From CAZRIT01 sp964600225 (GTDB taxonomy: Bacteria; Bacillota; Clostridia; Christensenellales; CAG-138), in assembly GCA_964600225.1 (NCBI GenBank), contig CAZRIT010000027.1, positions 1 to 22,465 of the forward strand: DNA of 22,465 nucleotides, written 5' to 3'. The notes beneath the pieces are model-generated. The model was not told where the DNA came from. It was given only the letters and a program-made list of their open reading frames with translations, and ran no database searches. The first letter of the stretch is position 1. Each line of letters starts with the position of its first letter. The position numbers and the translations under genes are program-made. Positions 7,821 through 15,657 of this stretch are shown here, piece after piece.

Positions 7821-10793
7821 ATGTCCGACCGCATGACCCCCATCCCCTTCCCCAAATTGATGCAGCAGGTGCTTTGCGAGCATGAAAGCGGCTCCGTCTT
7901 TGGCGTGCGCACGCCCTATGTGGCTGCAGCGGACAAGCGGCTCGACCTGTTTGCCGAGCATCTTGAAACGCCCATCGGCCCCGCCGCAGGCCCGCAGACG
8001 CAGCTTGCGCAGAATATCATCGCCGCCTACTATGCGGGCGCGCGCTTTTTTGAGCTGAAAACCGTGCAAACGCTCGACGGCGAGGATTTGCCCGTCAGCA
8101 AGCCCTGCATCCTTGCCAACGACGAGTGCTACAATGTGGAATGGTCCACGGAGCTGACCGTGCCGCAGGCGTTCGACGAATACGTCAAGGCATGGTTTGC
8201 CTTAAAGCTCATCAGCCGCATGTACGGCCTCGGCCGCCCAGACGGCTTTGTATTCAACATGTCGGTCGGCTACCAGTACGAGGGCATCACCTCGGAAAAG
8301 ATCGATACGTTCATCAACGGCATGAAGGACGCGTCCGACACGCCGATTTGGCAGGCATGCGCCACCTGGGCCAAGGAAAACCTCGATCGCCTGCCGCATG
8401 TGGACGCGGCGTACATCGACGGCCTTTCGCCGCATGTATGCACCTCCATCACACTCTCCACCCTGCACGGCTGTCCCCCGCACGAAATTGAGCGCATCGC
8501 ATCGCACCTGATAGCGGTCAAAGGGCTCAATACGTTCGTCAAGTGCAACCCCACGCTGCTGGGCTACGAGTTTGCACGAAAAACCCTCGATCAGCTTGGC
8601 TTTGACTATGTTTCGTTTACCGATTTCCACTTTCTGGACGATTTACAGTATCGGGACGCGGTGCCAATGTGCAAGCGCCTGCTGTCGCTCAGCGCCATGC
8701 ACGGCGTGTCGTTCGGGCTCAAATTGACCAATACCTTCCCCGTGCAGATTACCCAAAGCGAGCTGCCGGGCGAGGAGATGTACATGAGCGGCCGCGCGCT
8801 GTATCCGTTGACCATGGAGTTGGCGCACCGCATCAGCAAAACCTTCGACGGGCAGATGCGCATCTCGTTTTCGGGCGGCGCAGACGCGTTTAACGTATCG
8901 GAGCTGTTCGACGCGGGCATCTGGCCCATTACCATGGCCACGACGCTTTTAAAACCAGGCGGCTACCAACGCCTCCGCCAGATGGCGACGCTGTTGGAGA
9001 AGCACGGCTATGCACCGTTTGACGGCGTATCCGTCGGCAAAATCGGGCGGCTGGCCGAAAATGCGCGCGCCGACAAGCGCAGCCAAAAGCCCGTCAAGCC
9101 GCTGCCCATGCGGAAAATCCCGCAACAGGTTCCCTTGACAAGCTGCTTTACCGCGCCCTGCACGCACGGCTGCCCATTCGGGCAGGATATCCCCGCCTAT
9201 GTGCAGTTGGTCGGAGAAGGCAAATATGCCGAGGCGCTGCGTGTGATACTGGAAAAAAACCCCTTGCCGTTTATCACGGGCAAGCTCTGCGCGCATCGGT
9301 GCATGGAAAAATGCACCCGCAACTTCTATGAGGAAAGCGTCCACATCCGCGACGCCAAGCTGCTGGCTGCGCGCCGCGGCTTCGACGCGGTGATCGGCAC
9401 CCTTGTGCCCAAACCCGATAACGGCAGGCGCGTAGCCATCGTGGGCGGTGGTCCCGCGGGCATGGCAAGCGCATTTTTGCTTGCGCGGCAGGGCGCCGGG
9501 GTAACGGTGTATGAAAAACGCGCAAAGCTCGGCGGCATCGTGCGGCATATCATCCCCGCCTTCCGCATTGCCGATTACGGCATCGAGCGCGATGTGCAAA
9601 TTATGGAAAGCATGGGCGTTTCCGTCCAAACGGGCACGGCCGCGCCGCCCATGCGGGAGCTGTTCCGACAGGGCTTTACCGATATCGTCTATGCCGTGGG
9701 CGCACAGTGTCACGGCACGCTCAAGCTGGCGCACGGCGAAAGCCTGAACGTGCTGGATTTTCTGGAGGCGTTCCGCGCCGAGCGGCCGCAAGACCTCGGC
9801 GCCGACGTGGTGGTCATCGGCGGCGGCAACACCGCCATGGACGCAGCGCGCGCAGCCAAGCGCGTGCGGGGCGTGCAGAACGTACGCCTTGTCTACCGCC
9901 GCACGCGGCGCTACATGCCCGCCGATGAAGAGGAGCTGACGCTTGCGCTCGAGGACGGCGTGGAATTCTGTGAGCTGCTCGCGCCGTATTCGCTGGAAAA
10001 CGGGCAGCTGTTGTGCAAGCGCTGCGTGCTCGGCAAGCCCGATGCATCGGGCCGCCGTTCGCCGATGGAAACGGAGGAAACGGTAACCTTGCCGTGCAGT
10101 ACGCTCATTGCCGCCGTCGGCGAACAGGTGGACGGCGCGGCGTTTGCCGCCGAGGGCATTGCCGTAACAAAGCGTGGCCAAGTGCAGGCTGCACCCGAAA
10201 CGCTGGAAACAAGTGTTCCGCATGTGTATGTTGTCGGCGACGCCAACCGCGGCCCCGCAACCGTGGCGGAAGCCATTGCCGACGCCCACAAGGTTGCCGC
10301 AGCCATTGCGGGAGCATATGCCTATACGCTGCCCGCCGATGCTGCAACCACCCCCGCAGACTGCATGGACAAGCAGGGCGTGCTGGCCGTGTATGACGAT
10401 GCGCGCCGCGAAAGCGCCCGCTGCCTTGGCTGCTCCACCGTGTGCGAATGCTGCGTGCAGGTATGCCCCAACCGCGCCAATGTCGCCATACGAGTGGAAG
10501 GCATGGATATGCCGCAGATACTGCATCTGGACAGCAGCTGCAACGAGTGCGGCAACTGCGCGGCGTTCTGCCCGTACGACAGCGCGCCGTATCGGGATAA
10601 ACTGACGCTGTTTGGTACAAAAAAGGAATTTGAGGAAAGCGCCAATCAGGGCTTCCTCCCGCTCGGCGGCGACCGCTTCCTTGTGCGGCTGGACAGGGTT
10701 TGGACGGCAGCCTTGGGCGACGGCAGCCTCCCCGACGGGATCGAGCGGATCATCCGAGCCGTGCAGAAGCATTACCCGTATCTGATCGGCTGA
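7821..10793 (+). CDS. ygfK: YgfK-type FAD/iron-sulfur oxidoreductase (putative selenate reductase subunit)
   Basis: A 990-residue multidomain protein, close to the usual YgfK size (about 1,000). Residues 1-430 are a dihydroorotate-dehydrogenase-like barrel. A DPD/GltD-type cysteine domain follows (CTAPCTHGCPFGQDIP at about 443-458; CAHRCMEKC near 490). The FAD site is VAIVGGGPAGMA at about 537-548 and the NAD(P)H site VVIGGGNTAMDAA at about 662-674. A second FAD motif, VYVVGDANRGPATVAEA, lies near 800. The C-terminus holds ferredoxin-like clusters: CLGCSTVCECCVQVCP (867-882) and CNECGNCAAFCP (about 906-917). It is expected to move electrons between NAD(P)H, FAD, 4Fe-4S centres and its partner. 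It sits between ssnA and xdh, with an AAGGAGG site over the ssnA stop. The name selenate reductase is historical; a role in purine/urate breakdown fits better. Confidence 0.92.
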   Translation: MSDRMTPIPFPKLMQQVLCEHESGSVFGVRTPYVAAADKRLDLFAEHLETPIGPAAGPQTQLAQNIIAAYYAGARFFELKTVQTLDGEDLPVSKPCILANDECYNVEWSTELTVPQAFDEYVKAWFALKLISRMYGLGRPDGFVFNMSVGYQYEGITSEKIDTFINGMKDASDTPIWQACATWAKENLDRLPHVDAAYIDGLSPHVCTSITLSTLHGCPPHEIERIASHLIAVKGLNTFVKCNPTLLGYEFARKTLDQLGFDYVSFTDFHFLDDLQYRDAVPMCKRLLSLSAMHGVSFGLKLTNTFPVQITQSELPGEEMYMSGRALYPLTMELAHRISKTFDGQMRISFSGGADAFNVSELFDAGIWPITMATTLLKPGGYQRLRQMATLLEKHGYAPFDGVSVGKIGRLAENARADKRSQKPVKPLPMRKIPQQVPLTSCFTAPCTHGCPFGQDIPAYVQLVGEGKYAEALRVILEKNPLPFITGKLCAHRCMEKCTRNFYEESVHIRDAKLLAARRGFDAVIGTLVPKPDNGRRVAIVGGGPAGMASAFLLARQGAGVTVYEKRAKLGGIVRHIIPAFRIADYGIERDVQIMESMGVSVQTGTAAPPMRELFRQGFTDIVYAVGAQCHGTLKLAHGESLNVLDFLEAFRAERPQDLGADVVVIGGGNTAMDAARAAKRVRGVQNVRLVYRRTRRYMPADEEELTLALEDGVEFCELLAPYSLENGQLLCKRCVLGKPDASGRRSPMETEETVTLPCSTLIAAVGEQVDGAAFAAEGIAVTKRGQVQAAPETLETSVPHVYVVGDANRGPATVAEAIADAHKVAAAIAGAYAYTLPADAATTPADCMDKQGVLAVYDDARRESARCLGCSTVCECCVQVCPNRANVAIRVEGMDMPQILHLDSSCNECGNCAAFCPYDSAPYRDKLTLFGTKKEFEESANQGFLPLGGDRFLVRLDRVWTAALGDGSLPDGIERIIRAVQKHYPYLIG

Positions 10794-10823
10794 AGACAAA
10801 TTGGGTGGAAAGGACGCGTGCTT

Positions 10824-13391
10824 ATGGCAACTTTTACCGTTAACGGCCAATCCGTCACGGTGGAACACAACCAAAAACTGCTGTATTTGCTGCGCGACAC
10901 GCTGCGGCTGACCAGCGTGAAAAACGGCTGCGCCGAGGGCGCGTGCGGCGCATGTATGGTGTTAGTCGACGGTAAGGCCGCCAAGGCCTGCGTGCTGCAA
11001 ACGGAGAAACTAAACGGCAAGTCCATCGTTACCGTCGAGGGCTTTTCGGCGCGGGAACAAGCAGTGTACGCCTATGCGTTTGGCAAGGTTGGCGCAGTGC
11101 AATGCGGTTTCTGCACGCCCGGCATGCTCATCAGCGCCAAAGCGTTGTTGGACGCCGTACCCAATCCGACGCTGCAGCAGGTGCGCGCCGCCATCAAACC
11201 CAACATCTGCCGCTGCACAGGCTATCAAAAGATCTGCGACGCCATCCTGCTTGCCGCCAAGCTGTTCCAAGCCGACGCACCCATCCCCGCCGACGAGGCA
11301 ACAGGCGCCATGGGCGACAGCCTCATCCGCACGGACGCGGCGGACAAGGCGCTGGGCGTTGCTAAATACACCGACGATATTCATCTTGACGGCATGCTGT
11401 ACGCCTCCGCCGTGCGCAGCGCCTATCCGCGCGCGCGCGTGCTGGCCATCGATACCACGGAAGCGCTGGCCGCCGCGGGCGTGGTCGGCGTGCTGACGGC
11501 CGATTCGGTACCGGGCGACCTGTACATCGGCCACCTTGTCAAGGACTACCCCGTTTTCATCCCCGTCGGCGGCATGACGCATTTTTTAGGCGACGCGATT
11601 GCGCTGGTCATTGCGGAATCGGAGGAAGCGCTCAACACAGGCAAGCAGCTTGTGCGCATTGCCTACGAACCGCTTATGCCCGTGCTCTCCCCCGCCGCTT
11701 CCATGGCCGATGGCGCAGCGCGGGTGCACGAGGGGCGCGAGAACCTGTTGAGCCATCAGCAGGTGCGGCGCGGCGATGTTGACGCCGCCATCCAAGCCGG
11801 CGCGCATGTGGTCACCAACCGTTACAGCGTGCCGTTTACCGAGCATGCGTTTTTGGAGCCCGAGTGCGCCGTGGCATGCCCCGAGGGCGACGGCGTGCGC
11901 ATCTTTAGCGGCGATCAGGGCGTGTACCAGACGCAGCATGAATGCGCCGATATGCTGGGGCTCCCGCGCGAATCGGTGCGGGTGAGCGCCATGACGGTGG
12001 GCGGCGGCTTTGGCGGCAAAGAGGATATGAGCGTACAGCACCACGCCGCGCTGGCCGCATTCCTCACAAAGCGCCCCGTTAAGGTGCGTCTGACGCGCAG
12101 CGAAAGCATCCTCATCCACCCAAAGCGGCACGCCATGGAGATGGAGTTCACCACCGCCTGCGATGCGCACGGGTACCTGACCGCCATGAAGGCAACCATC
12201 ATTGCCGATACGGGCGCGTACGCCTCGCTCGGCTGCCCCGTGCTGCAGCGCGCCTGCACGCACGCGGGCGGGCCCTACAACTATCAAAACATCGATATCG
12301 ACGGCAGGGCGTACTATACAAACAACCCGCCCGCAGGGGCGTTTCGCGGGTTCGGCGTGCCGCAGAGCTGCTTTGCGGCAGAATGCAACCTGAATCTGCT
12401 GGCGGAACGCGTGGGCATCTCTCCCTTTGCCATCCGCTACATCAACGCCATCCGCCCGGGTCAGGTGCTGCCCAACGGACAGGTTGCCGACGAGACCACG
12501 GCGCTGGTGGAGACGCTGGACGCCGTGCGCCCCATTTTGCAGCGCAACCCCAAGGCGGGCATCGCCTGCGCCATGAAAAACAGCGGACTCGGCGTCGGCG
12601 TGCCCGATGTGGGCCGCTGCCGCATCGAAGTGCGCGGCGGCAAGCTGCACCTGTATTCCTCCGCCGCGTGCATCGGGCAGGGCATGGGCACGGTGCAGCG
12701 GCAGATGGTGCAGCAGGTAACGGGGCTGCCGATATCGGATATCATCAGCCATGCGCCCGATACGGCCGATGCGCCCGATGCGGGCAACACCACCGCCTCC
12801 CGCCAGACGCTGTTTACGGGTGAAGCGGCCGTGCGCGCGGCAAAGCAGCTGCTATCTGCGCTTGCCGAGGCGGACAGCCTGTCCGCGCTCGAAGGGCAAA
12901 GCTTTTTGGGCGAATATACAGGCGTCACCGATCCCATCGGCTCCGATAAGCCCAACCCCGTCTCCCACGTTGCCTACGGGTACGCCACGCATGTGGTCGA
13001 GCTGGATGACGAGGGGCGCGTTGCCCGCGTCACCGCCGCGCACGACGTTGGCCGCGCGGTCAACCCCGTGGCGCTGGAAGGGCAGATCGAGGGCGGCGTG
13101 GTCATGAGCCTGGGCTATGCGCTGACGGAGGATTTCCCGCTGGATCATGGGAAGCCAACCAAGAAATTCGGCACGCTGGGGCTGTTCAAGGCGGACGCCG
13201 TGCCGGAAATTGTGCCTGTCATTGTGGAAAAGGCGTCCTCGAACGGGCTTGCCTGCGGCGCCAAGGGCGTGGGCGAAATCTGCTCCATCCCCACCGCACC
13301 CGCCGTGCAGCTTGCGTACTATCTGCGCGACGGGATCTTTCGCACCAAGCTTCCGCTGGAACGAACGCCTTACGATAAAAGCCGAAATTAA
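10824..13391 (+). CDS. Fused FeS/molybdopterin xanthine dehydrogenase-like enzyme (selenium-dependent XDH type)
   Basis: 855 residues from ATG 10824; a GTG at 10818 is in frame but only 4 bases from AAAGGA, so the ATG is preferred. The N-terminus has two 2Fe-2S domains: Cys36, Cys41, Cys44, Cys56, then Cys94, Cys97, Cys129, Cys131 (CGFCTPG, CRCTGY). The molybdopterin domains follow from about residue 160: VGGGFGGKED near 391, GAFRGFGVPQ near 504, GQGMGT near 618, and the catalytic Glu818 in GAKGVGEI. There is no FAD middle domain. Length and layout match the selenium-dependent xanthine dehydrogenase family (about 850 residues). It hydroxylates a purine or related heterocycle at a Mo cofactor. 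No in-frame TGA is seen, so selenium would be a cofactor ligand, not selenocysteine. Cofactor-maturation genes are not in the window. Confidence 0.9.
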   Translation: MATFTVNGQSVTVEHNQKLLYLLRDTLRLTSVKNGCAEGACGACMVLVDGKAAKACVLQTEKLNGKSIVTVEGFSAREQAVYAYAFGKVGAVQCGFCTPGMLISAKALLDAVPNPTLQQVRAAIKPNICRCTGYQKICDAILLAAKLFQADAPIPADEATGAMGDSLIRTDAADKALGVAKYTDDIHLDGMLYASAVRSAYPRARVLAIDTTEALAAAGVVGVLTADSVPGDLYIGHLVKDYPVFIPVGGMTHFLGDAIALVIAESEEALNTGKQLVRIAYEPLMPVLSPAASMADGAARVHEGRENLLSHQQVRRGDVDAAIQAGAHVVTNRYSVPFTEHAFLEPECAVACPEGDGVRIFSGDQGVYQTQHECADMLGLPRESVRVSAMTVGGGFGGKEDMSVQHHAALAAFLTKRPVKVRLTRSESILIHPKRHAMEMEFTTACDAHGYLTAMKATIIADTGAYASLGCPVLQRACTHAGGPYNYQNIDIDGRAYYTNNPPAGAFRGFGVPQSCFAAECNLNLLAERVGISPFAIRYINAIRPGQVLPNGQVADETTALVETLDAVRPILQRNPKAGIACAMKNSGLGVGVPDVGRCRIEVRGGKLHLYSSAACIGQGMGTVQRQMVQQVTGLPISDIISHAPDTADAPDAGNTTASRQTLFTGEAAVRAAKQLLSALAEADSLSALEGQSFLGEYTGVTDPIGSDKPNPVSHVAYGYATHVVELDDEGRVARVTAAHDVGRAVNPVALEGQIEGGVVMSLGYALTEDFPLDHGKPTKKFGTLGLFKADAVPEIVPVIVEKASSNGLACGAKGVGEICSIPTAPAVQLAYYLRDGIFRTKLPLERTPYDKSRN

Positions 13392-13406
13392 AAATCGATA
13401 TTTTTA
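13389..13406 (+). terminator. Weak AT-rich hairpin at the stop codon of the xdh gene
   Basis: TAAAAAT (13389-13395) pairs with ATTTTTA (13400-13406) around CGAT, beginning at the stop codon. The stem has no G-C pair, so termination would be poor; no better terminator is visible before the next promoter. Confidence 0.25.
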
Positions 13407-13428
13407 CTTAAACGTTTGCGTAATCCTA

Positions 13429-13458
13429 TTTACAACACCAAGATACATATGTTATACT
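13429..13458 (+). promoter_or_regulatory. Sigma-A promoter of the pyrophosphatase gene
   Basis: TTTACA (13429-13434), an 18-base spacer and TATACT (13453-13458). Transcription from about 13465 gives a leader of roughly 90 bases. Confidence 0.75.
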
Positions 13459-13471
13459 ATGTCCGTTAAAG

Positions 13472-13526
13472 GAAAGGGCGACATTGTTGGGAACGAATTT
13501 TGTTCGTCCTTTCTATTCCATTTTTT
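13472..13526 (+). promoter_or_regulatory. Structured leader upstream of hppA, possible attenuator
   Basis: GAAAGGGCGA (13472-13481) can pair with TCGTCCTTTC (13504-13513) in a 10-bp helix with one G-U pair; the loop contains GAAC/GTTC. Seven bases later comes a run of six T (13521-13526), which is terminator-like but loosely spaced. The ribosome binding site follows. It matches no riboswitch I recognise. Confidence 0.4.
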
Positions 13527-13555
13527 ATAGCATATTTGAAAGGTTGTGAGATTTT

Positions 13556-15541
13556 TTGAACGTACTGATTTTTGCATTGATACTCGGTGCAGCTGCTTTG
13601 GTGTTCGCTTTTTGCAAGGCGCGCTCGGTTTATCAAAAGCCCCGCGGCAACGATACCATGCAGCAGATTGCCAAGGCAATCAGCGATGGCGCAAGCGCAT
13701 TTTTGAACGCAGAATACCGTGTGCTGGTCTTCTTTGTGGCCATCATGTTCGTCGTCATCGGCTTCGGCCTGAAGAGCTGGACGATCGCCGCCAGCTATCT
13801 GGTTGGTTCCCTGTTTTCGGTGCTGGCAGGTTTCTTTGGCATGAAGGTTGCAACCAGAGCAAACGTTTGCACTGCTGAAGCCGCGCGTACGCTCGGTATG
13901 AATGGCGCTTTGTCCGTGGCTTTTTCGGGCGGCAGCGTCATGGGCATGTGCGTGGTTGGGCTCGGACTGATCGGCTGCAGCGTGTTTTATATGATAACAG
14001 GCAGTGCGGATGTGCTTTCGGGCTTTAGCCTGGGCGCCTCCTCCATTGCGCTGTTTGCGCGCGTCGGCGGCGGCATCTACACCAAGGCTGCCGATGTGGG
14101 CGCGGACCTGGTTGGCAAGGTGGAGCAGGGCATCCCGGAGGATGACCCGCGCAACCCCGCCGTCATTGCCGATAACGTGGGCGACAACGTGGGCGACGTG
14201 GCCGGCATGGGCGCCGACCTGTTTGAATCCTATGTCGGTTCCATCGTATCGGCCGTGGCGCTCGGCGTCACCATCTATGCGGCCAACGGCGCGCTGTTCC
14301 CGCTGCTGCTTTCCTCCGTGGGCATTGCGGCCTCCATATTCGGCACCTTCTTTGTACGCGGCGGCAAGAATGCCAATCCGCAGGCGGCGCTGCGCTACGG
14401 TTCGTACGCCTCCGCCGTCATCGTTTTGATCGGCTCGATTATTCTGAGCAAGCTGTTCTTCGATTCCTACGGCGCGGCCATCGCGGTCATCGCGGGGTTG
14501 GTTGTGGGCCTGGCCATCGGCTACGTCACGGAGATTTACACCTCCGAGGGGCACCGCACGGTCGATAACATCGCCGAGCAGTCGGAAAGCGGTTCCGCCA
14601 CCAACATCATCAGCGGCCTGAGCGGCGGCATGCGCTCCACCATGATCCCCATTCTCCTCATCTGCATCGGCATCTTTGTTTCGTTTCGGTTTGCGGGGCT
14701 GTACGGCATCGCGCTTGCCGCGGTGGGCATGCTGTCCACCACGGGCATGACGGTGGCCGTAGACGCCTATGGGCCGATTGCCGATAACGCGGGCGGCATT
14801 TCCCAGATGGCGGCGCTGGATGACGACGTGCGCGCCATCACCGATAAGCTCGATTCCGTAGGCAACACCACCGCCGCCATGGGCAAGGGCTTTGCCATCG
14901 GCTCCGCGGCGCTGACGGCGCTGGCGCTGTTTGTATCGTTCTCGCAGGCCGTCGGGCTGACAGCCATCGATCTGCTTACGCCTGATGTCATCATCGGCCT
15001 GTTCGTTGGCGGTATGCTGCCGTTCCTGTTCTCGGCGCTGACCATGGAATCCGTCTCGCGCGCGGCGCGCAGCATGATTGCCGAGGTGCGCCGTCAGTTT
15101 AAGGAAGATCCCGGCATCCTCCTGGGCGAAAGCCTGCCCGATTACCGCACCTGCGTATCCATCTCCGCCACGGCGGCTCTGCGCGAAATGATCGTACCGG
15201 GCATAATCGCCATCCTTTCCCCGCTGGCGATGGGCATCCTGCTGGGCACGCATGCGCTCGGCGGCATGCTGGCGGGCGCGCTGGTAACGGGCGTGCTGCT
15301 GGCCATATTCATGAGCAATGCGGGCGGCGCATGGGACAACGCCAAAAAGAGCATTGAGGAAGGCTCGCACGGCGGCAAGGGCAGCGATGCGCACAAGGCG
15401 GCCGTCGTTGGCGATACCGTTGGCGATCCGTTCAAGGATACGGCAGGCCCCTCCATCAACATCCTCATCAAGCTGATGACGATCGTCTCGCTGGTGTTTG
15501 CACCGCTGTTTTTGCAAATTGGCGGCCTGTTGATGAAATAA
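13556..15541 (+). CDS. hppA: Membrane-bound K+-dependent (probably Na+-transporting) pyrophosphatase
   Basis: A 661-residue polytopic membrane pyrophosphatase coupling PPi hydrolysis to ion export. The start is a TTG at 13556, with AAAGG/GTGAG upstream and no in-frame ATG near the N-terminus. The substrate-binding signatures are complete: DVGADLVGKVE (170-180), IPEDDPRNPAVIADNVGDN (183-201), and near the C-terminus DNAKKSIEEG and GDTVGDPFKDTAGPS. GNTTAAMGKG (436-445) has Ala440 where K+-independent enzymes carry Lys, so K+ dependence is predicted. Glu214 in DLFESYVGS is at the position used by Na+ pumps of the Thermotoga type. Own promoter and terminator: a single-gene unit. Na+ versus mixed Na+/H+ transport cannot be settled from sequence. 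Confidence 0.95.
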   Translation: MNVLIFALILGAAALVFAFCKARSVYQKPRGNDTMQQIAKAISDGASAFLNAEYRVLVFFVAIMFVVIGFGLKSWTIAASYLVGSLFSVLAGFFGMKVATRANVCTAEAARTLGMNGALSVAFSGGSVMGMCVVGLGLIGCSVFYMITGSADVLSGFSLGASSIALFARVGGGIYTKAADVGADLVGKVEQGIPEDDPRNPAVIADNVGDNVGDVAGMGADLFESYVGSIVSAVALGVTIYAANGALFPLLLSSVGIAASIFGTFFVRGGKNANPQAALRYGSYASAVIVLIGSIILSKLFFDSYGAAIAVIAGLVVGLAIGYVTEIYTSEGHRTVDNIAEQSESGSATNIISGLSGGMRSTMIPILLICIGIFVSFRFAGLYGIALAAVGMLSTTGMTVAVDAYGPIADNAGGISQMAALDDDVRAITDKLDSVGNTTAAMGKGFAIGSAALTALALFVSFSQAVGLTAIDLLTPDVIIGLFVGGMLPFLFSALTMESVSRAARSMIAEVRRQFKEDPGILLGESLPDYRTCVSISATAALREMIVPGIIAILSPLAMGILLGTHALGGMLAGALVTGVLLAIFMSNAGGAWDNAKKSIEEGSHGGKGSDAHKAAVVGDTVGDPFKDTAGPSINILIKLMTIVSLVFAPLFLQIGGLLMK

Positions 15542-15565
15542 CCCGATATCCGAAAGCGTTTTGTG

Positions 15566-15595
15566 CGGAGGGGAGCGATCCTCTCCGTTCTTTTT
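15566..15595 (+). terminator. Rho-independent terminator of hppA
   Basis: CGGAGGGGA (15566-15574), loop GCGA, TCCTCTCCG (15579-15587): a 9-bp stem with one G-U pair, followed by TTCTTTTT. It lies about 25 bases after the stop codon, and its T-tract touches the -35 box of the next promoter. Confidence 0.9.
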
Positions 15596-15622
15596 GCATA
15601 TTGTCGGTATTTGTGCTATGCT
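15594..15622 (+). promoter_or_regulatory. Promoter of the SPFH protein gene
   Basis: TTGCAT (15594-15599), a 17-base spacer and TATGCT (15617-15622). The AGGAGG ribosome binding site is at 15644-15649, before the ATG at 15658. An ATG at 15651 is out of frame and too close to the site. Confidence 0.65.
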
Positions 15623-15657
15623 GTAACCATTCTATCGTTTTTTAGGAGGAATGCATC

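Noticed and set aside
8949..10874. 641-codon open frame on the minus strand opposite ygfK
   Set aside because: Antisense shadow of the FAD/FeS domains of YgfK; no ribosome binding site or family motif.
11586..12752. 388-codon open frame on the minus strand opposite the xdh gene
   Set aside because: Antisense shadow; composition is His/Ala/Gly-rich and there is no promoter.
10824..13391. Selenocysteine (in-frame TGA) in the selenium-dependent xanthine dehydrogenase
   Set aside because: The frame is uninterrupted; in this family selenium is a labile Mo ligand, not an encoded residue.
13466..15517. 683-codon open frame on the minus strand opposite hppA
   Set aside because: It is the antisense of a clearly conserved pyrophosphatase; its Gln/His/Arg-rich, low-complexity translation reflects GC-biased codons on the other strand.
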